Source: Rhizohabitans arisaemae (GTDB taxonomy: Bacteria; Actinomycetota; Actinomycetes; Streptosporangiales; Streptosporangiaceae). From it: a stretch of DNA of 64,000 nt. The notes beneath the pieces are model-generated. The model saw nothing but the letters and a program-made list of their open reading frames with translations, was not told the DNA's origin and made no database searches. The stretch covers positions 1,426,001 to 1,490,000 of the forward strand of contig NZ_BLRH01000060.1 in the NCBI RefSeq assembly GCF_025996515.1. The letters are read 5' to 3'. Positions 1 to 9,223 of this stretch are shown in pieces; positions within the stretch are counted from its first letter, which is position 1, and each line of letters starts with the position of its first letter. The position numbers were made by a program, and so were the translations under genes.

Positions 1-748
1 CGAGCGCTTCCTCGGCGTGAAGCTGATCCCCATCCCCACCGAGGACGGCAAACTCACCGCGGACGACATCCTGCCCAGACTCTCCGTTCTCGGCTTCACC
101 CAGGCCGCCCAGCCACACGTGGTCTCCATCTCCCAAGTCGCCGAGACCGGCACCTGCTACACACCCGCCGAGATCGCCGCCCTCGCGGACGCGGTCCACT
201 CCCGAGGTCTCCTTCTCCACATGGACGGCGCCCGGCTCGCGAACGCCGCCGCCCACCTCGGTTGCTCCCTCCGGGAGATCACCACGGATTCCGGTGTCGA
301 CGTGCTGACCTTCGGCGCCACCAAGAACGGGGCACTGGGTGCGGAGGCTCTGGTGGTACTCAACCCCTCCCTCGACGGCTCGGCGCTGTTCCTCCGCAAG
401 CAGGGCATGCAGCTCGCCTCGAAGATGAGGTTCGTCGCCGCGCAGTGGGTGGCGCTGCTGACCGAAGGTCTGTGGCACGCCAACGCCGCGCATGCCAACG
501 CCATGGCTCGGAGGATCGTCGAGGGCGTCGCCGGACTCCCCGAGGTTTCGCTCCACTATCCCGTCGAATCGAACGCGGTCTTCCCCAGGCTCCCCGGCCA
601 CGCCATCGCAGAGCTCCAGCGGCGGCATCGGTTCCACGTCTGGGATGAGGCCAACGGGGTGGTCCGCTGGGTGACGTCGTTCGAGACCACCAAAGAGGAG
701 GTCGACGCGCTCATCGCCGATACCCGGGAGGTCCTCAGTCTGGGGTAG
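1..748 (+). CDS. Low-specificity L-threonine aldolase, C-terminal part (5' end outside window)
   Basis: This is a PLP enzyme of the aspartate aminotransferase fold that cleaves L-threonine or L-allo-threonine to glycine and acetaldehyde in the cytosol. The frame is open to the left edge of the window, so the first in-frame GTG at 17 is not the true start. The segment HMDGARLANAAAHL carries the cofactor-contacting Asp and Arg, and FGATKNGALGAE contains the expected PLP lysine in the TKNG context of Pseudomonas-type threonine aldolases. About 248 residues remain of a usual 340-360. The gene converges on parB across a parS-rich gap. The family call is secure; substrate specificity is inferred. 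Confidence 0.85.
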   Translation, partial: ERFLGVKLIPIPTEDGKLTADDILPRLSVLGFTQAAQPHVVSISQVAETGTCYTPAEIAALADAVHSRGLLLHMDGARLANAAAHLGCSLREITTDSGVDVLTFGATKNGALGAEALVVLNPSLDGSALFLRKQGMQLASKMRFVAAQWVALLTEGLWHANAAHANAMARRIVEGVAGLPEVSLHYPVESNAVFPRLPGHAIAELQRRHRFHVWDEANGVVRWVTSFETTKEEVDALIADTREVLSLG

Positions 749-761
749 GCGACCTCTCCCC

Positions 762-777
762 TGTTTCACGTGAAACA
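762..777. promoter_or_regulatory. parS centromere site 1
   Basis: An exact 16-bp palindrome TGTTTCACGTGAAACA, the consensus ParB-binding parS site, lies 14 bp after the threonine aldolase stop codon. It is the first of four sites in this gap. Confidence 0.95.
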
Positions 778-843
778 CCGGCACCGCACTTCAGACTTCG
801 CGGAGGCCGGCGCCGACCGATCGGCCAATGGCGACCGGCCTCA

Positions 844-1008
844 CTGGGGGCTGAACATTTCGGCCTTACCTGGATCGCTTCGACCGATGTCCGGGAGGAG
901 GCCGCTCCGGGAACCACAGGCCACAGCTCCACAGCGGCCAGGTTTCACGTGAAACACCGCACGACTCACCAGGGCTCCTCCAAATCCGGACTTCCGGAGG
1001 AGAGGTCG
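844..1008. repeat. Direct repeat copy A around parS 2
   Basis: A roughly 165-bp segment that recurs at 1109-1270 with only a few substitutions and small indels. Each copy carries one parS near its centre. Small open frames on either strand here are by-products of the repeat and show no protein family. Confidence 0.9.
941..956. promoter_or_regulatory. parS centromere site 2
   Basis: GGTTTCACGTGAAACA matches the parS consensus except for the first base and keeps the full 14-bp palindromic core. It lies inside direct repeat copy A. Confidence 0.93.
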
Positions 1009-1080
1009 ACTGACCGCCTGCCTACCGGTGGGGGTCTGCCGATACCTGAGCAGCCACTCCAGGCCGGGGCAGCCAGACCG

Positions 1081-1096
1081 GGTTTCACGTGAAACA
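1081..1096. promoter_or_regulatory. parS centromere site 3
   Basis: GGTTTCACGTGAAACA lies between the two long repeat copies. The sequence just upstream (about 1060-1080) recurs at about 1328-1343 beside a damaged half site at 1344-1353, where GGTTTCACGT is kept but the right arm is lost. Confidence 0.93.
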
Positions 1097-1108
1097 CCGC
1101 ATGATTCT

Positions 1109-1270
1109 CTGGGGGCTGAGCATTTCGGCCTTACCTGGATCGCTTCGACCGATGTCCGGGAGGAAGCCGCTCCGGGAACCACAGGCCACAGCTCCACAGC
1201 GGCCAGGTTTCACGTGAAACACCGCACGACTCACCGGGCCCTCCAAATCCGGACTTCCGGAGGAGAGGTC
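1109..1270. repeat. Direct repeat copy B around parS 4
   Basis: The second copy of the repeat at 844-1008. It is nearly identical over about 160 bp, which points to a recent local duplication or to gene conversion keeping the copies alike. Confidence 0.9.
1206..1221. promoter_or_regulatory. parS centromere site 4
   Basis: GGTTTCACGTGAAACA lies inside direct repeat copy B, about 160 bp from the parB stop codon. Spacings between successive sites are 179, 140 and 125 bp. Confidence 0.93.
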
Positions 1271-1382
1271 CCATCGATGAAGGGTCCAGCGCGCCAAGGG
1301 GCCGACACATTCGCCGCCGATACCGGGCAGGGCAGCCCGATCGGGTTTCACGTTCAGGCCTGCACCGTGAGGCGGATGCGGT

Positions 1383-2315
1383 CTACTCGGCGTGCATGCT
1401 CTCCACGGCGTCGGGCGCCATCGCCCCGATGATGCGCTCCAGATCGTCCATCGTCGCGAACTCAACCACGATCCGGCCCTTCTTCTTACCCAGGTCGACT
1501 CGCACCTTCGTCTCGAAGCGATCGGAAAGCTGATCGGCCAGACTCACCAGACCGGGGGATGCGGGCTGCCGGATCGGACGCGCCCGCACCTGTGGAGCCG
1601 CGGAGGCATCCCCCATCGCCACAATCTCTTCGACCGCGCGGACGGACAGCTGTTCCTCGACAATCCGCTGGGCGAGTCTGTCCTGCGCTGCGGGATCCTC
1701 CAGAGCGAGCAGGGCGCGGGCGTGGCCGGCGCTCAACACGCCCGCCGCCACCCGGAGTTGAACCTTGGGGGGGAGGTTGAGGAGCCGGAGGGTGTTGGTG
1801 ATGTGAGAGCGCGACCGTCCGATCCGGCTACCGAGCTGTTCATGCGTCGCACCGAAGTCGTTGAGCAGCTGCTGGTAGGCGGCGGCCTCATCGAGGGGGT
1901 TGAGCTGCTGACGCTGGATGTTCTCGATGAGGGCGTCTCTCAGCAGATCGTTGTCATGGGTGATCCGCACGATCGCCGGAATCCGCTCCAGACCAGCGAT
2001 CTTGGAGGCGCGCCACCGCCGCTCCCCCATGACGAGTTCGTAGCGGCCTTCCCCGACCGGCCGCACCACCACCGGTTGGAGGAGACCGACTTCACGGATC
2101 GAGGCGGCGAGCTCGTCCAATGCGTCGGCGTCGAAACCGGTCCGAGGCTGACACGGGTTGGGCTCGATCGTCGAGATCGGGATCTCCTCGAAATGAGCTC
2201 CCCCTACCGGCGCACCCGCCGGCACGACGGACACCGCCCCGTCGGCGACCGGTGGTGGCCCCATCGGAATGAGAGCGCCCAGGCCCTTGCCCAGTCCCCG
2301 CCGTTGCTGACTCAC
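1383..2315 (-). CDS. parB: Chromosome partitioning protein ParB (Spo0J family)
   Basis: ParB is the CTP-dependent clamp that loads at parS, spreads along DNA and recruits SMC and ParA to segregate new origins. The 310-residue protein has the usual order: a basic, Gly-rich N-terminus ([13 protein letters not shown]) that contacts ParA, the ParB/Srx nucleotide domain at about 40-135 with GERRWRA at 97-103 and ENIQRQ at 131-136, a KorB-type helix-turn-helix at about 155-180, and a C-terminal dimerisation domain. Five parS sites lie nearby. The start is 78 bp downstream of the parA stop, so the two are probably one operon. Length and motifs are typical. Confidence 0.97.
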   Translation of the reverse strand: MSQQRRGLGKGLGALIPMGPPPVADGAVSVVPAGAPVGGAHFEEIPISTIEPNPCQPRTGFDADALDELAASIREVGLLQPVVVRPVGEGRYELVMGERRWRASKIAGLERIPAIVRITHDNDLLRDALIENIQRQQLNPLDEAAAYQQLLNDFGATHEQLGSRIGRSRSHITNTLRLLNLPPKVQLRVAAGVLSAGHARALLALEDPAAQDRLAQRIVEEQLSVRAVEEIVAMGDASAAPQVRARPIRQPASPGLVSLADQLSDRFETKVRVDLGKKKGRIVVEFATMDDLERIIGAMAPDAVESMHAE

Positions 2316-2393
2316 CGATTACTCCCGCACTCTCGAACACCACCGGTCAGGGCGAGCGTATCGTCACCTCACCCAAAATCCGGTCGAAGCCAC

Positions 2394-3518
2394 TTATGCG
2401 GTTGTCTTCTGCGCCCCGCGGAAGGCCATCTCCCGTGCCGCGTCCTTGTAGGCGAGGGCACCGCTCGATCCCGGGTCGTATGTCATGACGGACTGACCGT
2501 AGCTCGGCGCCTCTGAGACACGGACGCTCCTCGGGATCACCGTGCGAAGTACGACGTCGCCGAAATGGGACCGCACCTCACCCGCGACTTGCGACGCGAG
2601 TCTCGTCCGTGCGTCGTACATCGTCAGCAGGATGGTGGTGACTTCAAGATTGGGGTTGAGGTGTGCCCGCACCAGATCGACGTTGCGGATGAGCTGGCCC
2701 AGCCCCTCCAGCGCGTAGTACTCACACTGGATCGGGATGAGCACCTCGTCGCCGGCGACGAGCGCGTTCACGGTCAGCAGTCCCAGCGACGGCGGACAGT
2801 CGATGAGGATGTAGTCGAGCTCCATCGCGTCGTAGGCCATGAGCGCCCGCTTCAACCGCGACTCACGGGCGACCAGCGAGACGAGCTCGATCTCCGCGCC
2901 TGCGAGGTCGATGGTCGCCGGGGCACAGTAGAGGCCCGGCATTTCCGGAACCTCCTTCACCACCTCGGCCAGCGGCATGTCCTCCACCAGCATCTGATAG
3001 ACGGAGGGAATGTCACCCCGGTGTTCGACGGAGAGGGCGGTGGACGCGTTTCCCTGAGGGTCCAGGTCGACGACGAGCACCCGCAGGCCGTTCATCGCCA
3101 AGGAGGCAGCCAGGTTGACCGTCGTCGTGGTCTTACCCACTCCCCCCTTCTGGTTGGCCACCGTGAGCACTCGGCAGCGAGCCGGCTTCGGCCACCCGGC
3201 GTCGGTCTTGTGTCGCCGGCCTGCCTCAGCCTGGGGGGCGACGAAAGAGACCTCCGGTACACCAGGCGATCGCAGTGTTTCACGTGAAACAACTGAGCTG
3301 AGTGCTTCCCGCACCAGGGGTGCCTCCCCTTGTGGCGCGGTCACTCCCATCGCTTGGGTCGTGTTGTCTGCGCCGAACGGTGTCTGTACCGGATAAGTCG
3401 CACCGTTGGCCGTGTTGACGCGCTCAGAACTCATTGATTCTCCAGGCCACCCAAGTCCCGAGGGACGGTCGTCGAGCCTGCCGTCAGTCGCGGTCGGCCA
3501 GCCCAGACCTTCCGGCAT
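2394..3518 (-). CDS. parA: Chromosome partitioning ATPase ParA (Soj family)
   Basis: ParA is a deviant Walker ATPase that forms DNA-bound dimers and drives movement of ParB-parS complexes. The deviant Walker A motif KGGVGKTT lies about 125 residues from the N-terminus, and later LIDCPPSLGLLTVNAL carries the second Asp motif. An N-terminal extension of about 115 residues is low in complexity and has GLGWP twice. I prefer the ATG at 3518: the GGAAGAGG stretch is spaced correctly for it, while an in-frame GTG at 3527 lies directly on that stretch. The gene overlaps the end of rsmG. The extension contains a perfect parS within its codons (V-S-R-E-T). Confidence 0.95.
   Translation of the reverse strand: MPEGLGWPTATDGRLDDRPSGLGWPGESMSSERVNTANGATYPVQTPFGADNTTQAMGVTAPQGEAPLVREALSSVVSRETLRSPGVPEVSFVAPQAEAGRRHKTDAGWPKPARCRVLTVANQKGGVGKTTTTVNLAASLAMNGLRVLVVDLDPQGNASTALSVEHRGDIPSVYQMLVEDMPLAEVVKEVPEMPGLYCAPATIDLAGAEIELVSLVARESRLKRALMAYDAMELDYILIDCPPSLGLLTVNALVAGDEVLIPIQCEYYALEGLGQLIRNVDLVRAHLNPNLEVTTILLTMYDARTRLASQVAGEVRSHFGDVVLRTVIPRSVRVSEAPSYGQSVMTYDPGSSGALAYKDAAREMAFRGAQKTTA
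3276..3291. promoter_or_regulatory. parS centromere site 5, inside the parA coding sequence
   Basis: An exact TGTTTCACGTGAAACA occurs within the N-terminal extension of ParA, where it encodes V-S-R-E-T. A palindrome kept inside coding sequence suggests selection for ParB binding and possibly for control of parAB itself. Confidence 0.93.
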
Positions 3519-3523
3519 GACCG

Positions 3524-4210
3524 TCACCTCTTCCGTTTGCGCTGCGGACTCCGCCGGCTCCCGGCTACCACACGAACGAGAGTGGCAGGCGGATCGACTT
3601 TACCGTGCCCAACCGTCACTAGCTCAGCCGTTTGCGCGTCGAGAGCCCGCAATTGGGGACGTGCCTGCTCAATCTCCTCCGCCGCCCGCTCCCCTTTCAG
3701 CGCCAGCAGCTCTCCCCCGGGCCTGAGCAGAGGCAGCGCCCACTTCGCGAGACGGTCGAGCGGTGCGACGGCGCGTGCCGTCGCGACGTCGAAGGCGCGT
3801 TCCCCCGCGAACTCCTCGGCGCGCCCACGCACGACTTCGACATTGCGCAGTCCCAACTCCTGCACGCATTCGGAGAGGAAGACGGTACGGCGGAGCAACG
3901 GCTCCAGCAGGGTGACCGAGACGTCCGGGCGAATGATGGCGATCACAATGCCGGGAAGCCCCGCCCCCGAGCCGATATCGACGATGCGAGCGTTTTCCGG
4001 AATCGCCTCGGCGACGACCGCACAGTTCAGCAGATGCCGGTCCCACACTCGGGCGACTTCCCGGGGGCCGACCAAACCACGGAGCACAGCGGGACCCGCC
4101 AACAGCCGAGCATAGGTCACCGCTCGCTCCCAGGCCGGCCCGGTGAACACGGTGTATGCCGCTTCTGGGGCGTCCGGCAGCTCAATAGTGTCCGACAATT
4201 TCTCACTCAA
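3524..4210 (-). CDS. rsmG: 16S rRNA (guanine527-N7)-methyltransferase RsmG (GidB)
   Basis: RsmG transfers a methyl group from S-adenosylmethionine to N7 of G527 in 16S rRNA. Loss of this modification causes low-level streptomycin resistance in actinomycetes. The 228-residue protein has the family hallmark WDRHLLNCAVV at 56-66 and the SAM-binding loop DIGSGAGLPG at 78-87, followed by a Rossmann methyltransferase core and a basic tail (RRSPQRKRKR). It is translationally coupled to parA. A 226-bp gap and a terminator separate it from khpB, so rsmG-parA-parB is probably transcribed from its own promoter in that gap. Confidence 0.96.
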   Translation of the reverse strand: MSEKLSDTIELPDAPEAAYTVFTGPAWERAVTYARLLAGPAVLRGLVGPREVARVWDRHLLNCAVVAEAIPENARIVDIGSGAGLPGIVIAIIRPDVSVTLLEPLLRRTVFLSECVQELGLRNVEVVRGRAEEFAGERAFDVATARAVAPLDRLAKWALPLLRPGGELLALKGERAAEEIEQARPQLRALDAQTAELVTVGHGKVDPPATLVRVVAGSRRSPQRKRKR

Positions 4211-4386
4211 CCCTTAAAGAGCCCCTGAAAACCCATTACGCCGCTCCAACCCCTGCAAGGGTAGCCGCTCCCCTGGTCCAGGTCGGCTTCGGTCATGACT
4301 GTGTCGTCGTACCGTCCCGCTGCCGGTCGCTTTTCATGGCATATGTCATGGTGCCCCCGGCCTTTCGCGGACCGAAGTCCCCGTAC

Positions 4387-4421
4387 AAACCAAAAGCCGC
4401 CGTCTCCATGGAGACGGCGGC
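4387..4421 (-). terminator. Rho-independent terminator after khpB
   Basis: A perfect 26-bp palindrome at 4396-4421 (13-bp arms, GCCGCCGTCTCCA and its complement) is followed on the minus strand by TTTTGGTTTG. It lies 15 bp beyond the khpB stop and should end the rpmH-rnpA-yidD-yidC-khpB transcript. Confidence 0.8.
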
Positions 4422-4436
4422 CTGGGACCACTACGG

Positions 4437-4976
4437 TCAGACAGGAAGAACCACGACGTACCGCTCGGGCTCCTCCCCCTCGGATTCGCTCTGGAGGCCC
4501 GCCGCGGCGACCGCGTCATGGACCACCTTGCGCTCGAAGGGCGTCATCGGCTGAAGCGGCTTCGGCTCTCCACTCCGGCGGACCTCCTCGGCCACCTCGG
4601 TGCCGAGCTTGGTCAGCTCGGCCCGGCGACGCTCCCGGTATCCGGCCACATCCAGCATGAGACGCGAGCGCTCGCCGGTCTGGCGGTGGACGGCGAGGCG
4701 GGTCAGCTCTTGCAGCGCCTCCAGAACCTCGCCGTGCGGCCCGACCAGATCCCCACCCTCGATCCCGACGACGGAGACCATCGCACGGTCGCCTTCGACG
4801 TCCATGTCGATGTCGCCGTCCAAGTCGGCGATGTCGAGCAGACCCTCCAGGTAGTCCGCCGCGATCTCACCTTCCTGTTCCAACGCGGCGACGTCGGGTA
4901 CTACACGCTCCGCGACTTCGGGAGTCGCCATACTCGCCTGGGCTTCGGTCACTGCCGGGCTCTCCTTCGAAGGCAT
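4437..4976 (-). CDS. khpB: RNA-binding protein KhpB/Jag (KH and R3H domains)
   Basis: This is a single-stranded nucleic-acid-binding protein, historically SpoIIIJ-associated Jag. It pairs with KhpA in several Gram-positives and affects cell elongation and division. The 179-residue chain has an acidic N-terminus to about residue 60, a KH domain with a GxxG loop (GPHG, 79-82), and a C-terminal R3H domain at about 120-175 with the Arg-x3-His pair in PFERKVVHDAV. The longer Jag-N domain of Firmicutes is absent, as is usual in actinobacteria. It follows yidC by 19 bp in the conserved rpmH operon. Confidence 0.94.
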   Translation of the reverse strand: MPSKESPAVTEAQASMATPEVAERVVPDVAALEQEGEIAADYLEGLLDIADLDGDIDMDVEGDRAMVSVVGIEGGDLVGPHGEVLEALQELTRLAVHRQTGERSRLMLDVAGYRERRRAELTKLGTEVAEEVRRSGEPKPLQPMTPFERKVVHDAVAAAGLQSESEGEEPERYVVVLPV

Positions 4977-4995
4977 GAACAGACTTGAGCGAGGG

Positions 4996-5943
4996 TCAGC
5001 TCTTCTTGCTACCAGTGCGCTTGCTGCGTGTCTGGCGATTCGGCTGCTGCCTCACGATTTTAGGAGCGGGTGGCTCTTCGACGGGCTCAGGCTCCGCCTT
5101 GCCACCGCGCTTCAACTTGCCCATCAGACCCGTGGAGCCCTTGGCCTTGGCGGTGTCCTCCTCGGCGCCCGGCGCCGGATAACGGCTGTACACCCAGTGC
5201 TGCTGCACCAGGGTCCAGGTGTTGGTGGTCACCCAGTAAAGGATGAGGCCCAGCGGGAACTGGAGGCTGAAGAACGCGAAGAACGGCGAGATGTACATCA
5301 GGATCTTCTGCTGCTGCGCCATCGGGTTGTCCGGCATCTGCGCGATCGAGCGGGTCACGCTCTGCCGGACGGTGAGGAAGGTGGTCAGCGAGCTGAGCGC
5401 CACAAAGACGGCCAGCACGACCTTCGTCACGACGGGGTCGGCACCGAACTTCTCGATGTCGGCCGCACTGGTGAAGAAGGTGGCGGGCACCGGGGCGCCG
5501 AAGATGTGCGCGGCACGGGCGCTGTCCACGAACTCCTGGGTCATCCCGAACTTGGCCGGTCCCGCTGCCATCGCCTGGAGAACGGTGAACATCGAGATGA
5601 AGATCGGGAACTGGGCGAGCAGCGGAAGACATCCCCCGAGCGGGTTCGCACCGGCGCCCTGGTAGAGCTTCATGACCTCCTGGTTCATCCGCTGCTTGTC
5701 GTTCTTGTAACGCTTGCGCAGCTCCTGAACCTTGGGAGCGAGCTCCTGCATCTTCCGAGAGGAGTGGATCTGCTTCATGAACAGCGGGAAGATCAGGATC
5801 CGCATGATGACGGTAATCGTCACAATGGTCAGAGCCCAGTTCAGCCCACTGTCCGGCGCCAGGAAGGTGCTGTAGCCGGCGTGGATCTTCTGCAGCACCC
5901 AGGCCACAGACGTGTAGAGCCAATTGAGCCAGGAGATTTCCAC
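4996..5943 (-). CDS. yidC: Membrane protein insertase YidC
   Basis: YidC/Oxa1 inserts and folds inner-membrane proteins, alone or with SecYEG. The 315-residue protein is the short Gram-positive form without the large periplasmic domain. It has an N-terminal segment, then a hydrophobic stretch with the conserved intramembrane Arg (VIMRILIFPL), the cytosolic hairpin (about 60-100, KRYKNDKQRMNQEVM), the substrate-groove segment GGCLPLLAQFPIFISMF and further transmembrane helices. The tail is Lys/Arg-rich (RQQPNRQTRSKRTGSKKS) and may contact the ribosome. The start is GTG with GGGGAG nine bases upstream. It lies between yidD and khpB. Confidence 0.96.
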   Translation of the reverse strand: MEISWLNWLYTSVAWVLQKIHAGYSTFLAPDSGLNWALTIVTITVIMRILIFPLFMKQIHSSRKMQELAPKVQELRKRYKNDKQRMNQEVMKLYQGAGANPLGGCLPLLAQFPIFISMFTVLQAMAAGPAKFGMTQEFVDSARAAHIFGAPVPATFFTSAADIEKFGADPVVTKVVLAVFVALSSLTTFLTVRQSVTRSIAQMPDNPMAQQQKILMYISPFFAFFSLQFPLGLILYWVTTNTWTLVQQHWVYSRYPAPGAEEDTAKAKGSTGLMGKLKRGGKAEPEPVEEPPAPKIVRQQPNRQTRSKRTGSKKS

Positions 5944-5947
5944 CTAG

Positions 5948-6292
5948 CTAGTCTCCCCTCGGAACGTTGTCCCCGCGCGGGGGCACCGGGTCAAAACCTC
6001 CAGGATGGAACGGATGACACCGGCCGATCCTGCGGGCCGTCAGCCAGGTCCCCCGGAGCGCGCCGTGCACGGCTATCGCCTCAAAGCCGTAGGCGCTGCA
6101 CGAAGGCTCGAACCGGCAGCGAGGCCCGAGCATCGGGCTGATGAAGCGGCGATAGAAACCGATCGCCGTCATCAGCATCCGAGCGACCGGCGAAACCTGG
6201 CGATCAGGAACGTCCGCGCGTGCGCGCGACGACCGATCGGCCGGTACGGCTGCCGCCGTGGCCGGGGCCATCTGTCTGTCGTGCACCGTCAT
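5948..6292 (-). CDS. yidD: Membrane protein insertion efficiency factor YidD
   Basis: YidD is a small amphipathic membrane-associated protein that assists YidC-dependent insertion. The family signature runs through [20 protein letters not shown] and the later [12 protein letters not shown], with the conserved cysteines of [12 protein letters not shown] and RCHPF. The protein is 114 residues, with about 40 extra N-terminal residues compared with the 70-80-residue core family. This start is supported by AAGGAG eight bases upstream of the ATG, so the extension is probably real. It lies four bases from yidC and 12 from rnpA. Confidence 0.94.
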   Translation of the reverse strand: MTVHDRQMAPATAAAVPADRSSRARADVPDRQVSPVARMLMTAIGFYRRFISPMLGPRCRFEPSCSAYGFEAIAVHGALRGTWLTARRIGRCHPFHPGGFDPVPPRGDNVPRGD

Positions 6293-6304
6293 GCGGGCTT
6301 CTCC

Positions 6305-6664
6305 TTAGCGGCCTGCCGCGCCATGCCGCTTGAGCAAACGTTGGAGTGCGATCTCAAGCTCGGCGGCCAGCTGCTCGCTCGAGGCATGAGCGGCTGGGGG
6401 GTTGGCGCGCACTACAAGCAGGCTACCTTGCGGTAGTGCGTCCAGACGCTCCCGGATGAGATGTCGCAATCGTCGTTTAACGCGACTACGCACAACAGCC
6501 CCGCCAACCGCACGACTCACAACAAAACCGACATGCGGCGGATCGCCCTCTTTACCGGAGTCCGCCAGGTGTACGACGAGCGTGGGGCGTCCAGCACGAG
6601 ACCCACGCCGGACCGCCAGGCTGAACTCCTGACGCCGCCGCATACGAGACTCGGTCGGCAACAC
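6305..6664 (-). CDS. rnpA: Ribonuclease P protein component
   Basis: This is the protein subunit of RNase P, which binds the catalytic RNA and the 5' leader of precursor tRNA. The frame is open for 167 codons, but the family begins at the GTG used here ([11 protein letters not shown]), giving 119 residues, the normal length. AGGT lies about 11 bases upstream. The RNA-binding signature [13 protein letters not shown] and the early phenylalanine-containing RRQEF segment are present. The gene is 91 bp downstream of rpmH and close to yidD in the conserved operon. Confidence 0.95.
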   Translation of the reverse strand: MLPTESRMRRRQEFSLAVRRGSRAGRPTLVVHLADSGKEGDPPHVGFVVSRAVGGAVVRSRVKRRLRHLIRERLDALPQGSLLVVRANPPAAHASSEQLAAELEIALQRLLKRHGAAGR

Positions 6665-6755
6665 TCCGCTACCTGATCTCTTTGAGGTCAGGAAAGCGGG
6701 CGCCCGATCGGAACACCGCAGCCGGCGATCCGCAGGCGCCCGCGCCTGTTCACGG

Positions 6756-6893
6756 TCAGGCCGACAGTTCCTGACGGCCCTTGCGGCGACGAGCGGCGAG
6801 AATGGCACGGCCGGCCCGGGTGCGCATGCGCAGCCGGAAGCCGTGGGTCTTCGCGCGCCGACGGTTGTTCGGCTGGTAGGTACGCTTGCTCAC
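6756..6893 (-). CDS. rpmH: 50S ribosomal protein L34
   Basis: A 45-residue, extremely basic protein that begins [19 protein letters not shown] after a GTG start and ends KGRQELSA. This is the near-invariant L34 sequence of the large ribosomal subunit. It is the first gene of the leftward operon with rnpA, yidD, yidC and khpB. It faces away from dnaA across a gap of about 550 bp that contains DnaA boxes, the standard bacterial rpmH-dnaA arrangement. Confidence 0.98.
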   Translation of the reverse strand: MSKRTYQPNNRRRAKTHGFRLRMRTRAGRAILAARRRKGRQELSA

Positions 6894-7099
6894 TCGTGGG
6901 CTCCAGGTCCGAAAGCTGGTTATTCCATGTCACGTGCTTGCCGGGGAGAGGCCGGTGCCGTACGGCCACAGGGGCCGACCCAACGCACTCCAAAGGACCG
7001 TCGCGCGACAAGCCGACCGTCGTACGTTACGGGCAGGGAAGACCTCAGGTCAAACCGACTCGGTCTTGGCGCCCTCCGTTTCGCACGTGACCCCAACCA

Positions 7100-7321
7100 T
7101 TATCCACAACCCCCGGCACGGGATCGCCACCCACTCCCCTAGGCTGTGGACAACGACGCGCCTGTGTACAGCCCGTCTTGAAGCGGGCTGTGGACACGGC
7201 TAGGGTCAACCCTCCAGACGCTCCCCTCAAACCCATGAACACCATTGGCAACGTCGATGAGCTAACTATTCACACCCTGTGGATAACCATGTGGACAACC
7301 TGAGGGTATTGATGTGGATAA
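7100..7321. promoter_or_regulatory. DnaA-box cluster in the rpmH-dnaA gap
   Basis: The 548-bp divergent region contains at least six close matches to the DnaA 9-mer: TTATCCACA at 7100-7108, TGTGGACAA at 7145-7153, TGTGGACAC at 7189-7197, TGTGGATAA at 7278-7286, TGTGGACAA at 7290-7298 and TGTGGATAA at 7313-7321. The last three are packed within 45 bp. They probably mediate dnaA autoregulation and may form one half of a two-part origin. No gene is supported here; a 247-codon minus-strand frame over this area is a shadow. Confidence 0.8.
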
Positions 7322-7441
7322 CCTTGCGAGGCGGATACCGTATGCGGTCCTGAGAAGCGGGACCCGCAGTCGAGCAGACGACGGCGTGTGGAAAACAAGC
7401 TGGATGTGCACAGCCAGCCGATGGTGAGGGGGAGCTGAGCG

Positions 7442-9223
7442 GTGGAGAACGAGGACCTTGCCTCGGTGTGGTTCCGCGCGATCGAGGGACTCGCCGACGG
7501 AACCGTCCCGCCTCAGCAACGCGCATGGCTGGGGATGATCCATCCTCTCGGCCTCCTCGGGGATACCGCACTCCTCGCCGCACCTAACGACTTCGCCAAG
7601 GATGTGGTGGAGAACCGGCTGCGCCCGGTGATCGTGCATGCGCTGTCGCGGGAGATCGGACGGCCCATCGGAGTCGCCGTCACCATAGACCCGCACGCGG
7701 CCGAACGCGCGGAGAAGCAGAAACAGCAGGCTGTGCGCACGTCGGAGTCCGGTGTCCCGATGCTCCCGCCGCCGGGACCCGCCTACCCGTCGCAGCCTGC
7801 GGACATCTCGCCCTACTCCTCTTATGGAGAGCCGCCGCCTTATCCGCAACCGCCTTCGGCACCGGGGTATCCCGCTCCCCCGGCCGCTCCGCCGCCGTAT
7901 GTGCAGAGTTCCCAGCAGCAGGCTTACGGCTCGCCGGGCGGGCAGTCGTCCCCCTATCCCCCTCAGCCTCCGTACGACCCCCCTCAACCCCCGTACGGTG
8001 CACAATCCACAAGTTATCCACAGGCACAGCCGCAGTTGTCCCTAACGCCGGAGGAAGACGGGGACAGAGCGACGACGGAGTCCGCCCCACCGGCTCAGAA
8101 CCCCCGTGGCGACAAGGAGTCCTTCGCTCCGGCCCCTCCTCCGCCGAGCCGAGGATGGGACTCCCGGGGGGGACGGCCCGCGGAGCCGGCCCGGCTCAAT
8201 CCGAAGTACACCTTCGAGACCTTTGTCATCGGGTCGAGCAACCGATTCGCCCACGCGGCCGCGGTCGCGGTGGCCGAGGCCCCGGCCAAGGCGTACAACC
8301 CGCTCTTCATCTACGGCGACTCGGGGCTCGGCAAGACACACCTGCTCCACGCCATCGGCCACTACGCCCAGAGTCTGTACGACGGCGCACGCGTGCGGTA
8401 CGTGAGCTCGGAGGAGTTCACCAACGACTTCATCAACTCGATCCGGGACGGCAAGGCCGACGGATTCCGGCGCCGCTACCGGGACGTCGACATCCTCCTG
8501 GTGGACGACATCCAGTTCCTGGAGAACAAGGAGCAGACGCAGGAGGAGTTCTTCCACACGTTCAACACCCTGCACAACGCGAACAAACAGATCGTGATCT
8601 CCAGTGACCGGGCACCCAAACAGCTGGTGACTCTGGAGGACCGCCTGCGCAACCGGTTCGAGTGGGGTCTGTTCACCGACGTTCTCCCCCCCGAGCTGGA
8701 GACGCGTATCGCGATCCTGCGGAAGAAGGCCATCCAGGAGGGTTCGGCGGCGCCCTCCAACGTGCTGGAGTTCATCGCCAGCAAGATCTCGACCAACATC
8801 CGGGAGCTCGAAGGCGCCTTGATCCGCGTCACCGCGTGGGCGAGCCTGCAACGTCAGCCGGTCGACCTTCCGCTCGCGGAGGCGGTGCTCAAGGACCTGA
8901 TCGACGAGGACGGCAGCCCGGAGATCACCGTGGCGACCATCATGGCGCAGACCGCCGCGTACTTCGGGCTCTCGATCGACGACCTCTGCGGCGGCTCCCG
9001 GTCCCGTGGGCTGGTCACCGCCCGCCAGGTCGCGATGTACCTCTGCCGCGAGCTCACCGACATGTCCCTGCCCAAGATCGGCCAGCAGTTCGGCGGCCGG
9101 GACCACACGACGGTGATGCACGCCGACCGGAAGATCCGTCAGCTGCTCCCGGAGCGACGGTCGCTGTACAACCAGGTCACGGAGCTGACCAACCGCATCA
9201 AGCAGCAATCACGAAATGTCTGA
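7442..9223 (+). CDS. dnaA: Chromosomal replication initiator protein DnaA
   Basis: DnaA is an AAA+ ATPase that binds the 9-mer boxes, unwinds oriC and recruits the replicative helicase. The 593-residue protein has domain I at about 1-85, a very long Pro/Tyr/Gln-rich domain II at about 100-245 as in Streptomyces, the AAA+ core with Walker A GDSGLGKT at 292-299 and Walker [10 protein letters not shown] near 355, and the DNA-binding domain IV with [14 protein letters not shown] near 552-565. The start is GTG. DnaA boxes occur on both sides. The expanded linker explains the extra length over the roughly 450-470 residues of E. coli or Bacillus. Confidence 0.98.
   Translation: MENEDLASVWFRAIEGLADGTVPPQQRAWLGMIHPLGLLGDTALLAAPNDFAKDVVENRLRPVIVHALSREIGRPIGVAVTIDPHAAERAEKQKQQAVRTSESGVPMLPPPGPAYPSQPADISPYSSYGEPPPYPQPPSAPGYPAPPAAPPPYVQSSQQQAYGSPGGQSSPYPPQPPYDPPQPPYGAQSTSYPQAQPQLSLTPEEDGDRATTESAPPAQNPRGDKESFAPAPPPPSRGWDSRGGRPAEPARLNPKYTFETFVIGSSNRFAHAAAVAVAEAPAKAYNPLFIYGDSGLGKTHLLHAIGHYAQSLYDGARVRYVSSEEFTNDFINSIRDGKADGFRRRYRDVDILLVDDIQFLENKEQTQEEFFHTFNTLHNANKQIVISSDRAPKQLVTLEDRLRNRFEWGLFTDVLPPELETRIAILRKKAIQEGSAAPSNVLEFIASKISTNIRELEGALIRVTAWASLQRQPVDLPLAEAVLKDLIDEDGSPEITVATIMAQTAAYFGLSIDDLCGGSRSRGLVTARQVAMYLCRELTDMSLPKIGQQFGGRDHTTVMHADRKIRQLLPERRSLYNQVTELTNRIKQQSRNV

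Noticed and set aside
841..1465. Open frames of 118-134 codons on both strands in the parS repeat field
   Set aside because: They mirror the direct repeats, start with the same shared DNA and match no family. The region is better explained as centromere repeats.
4207..4431. A 74-codon minus-strand frame between rsmG and khpB
   Set aside because: It runs through the khpB terminator hairpin and has no ribosome-binding site or family pattern.
7262..8005. A 247-codon minus-strand frame across the dnaA promoter and 5' end
   Set aside because: It covers DnaA boxes and the DnaA coding region, is extremely Arg-rich and is a GC shadow.
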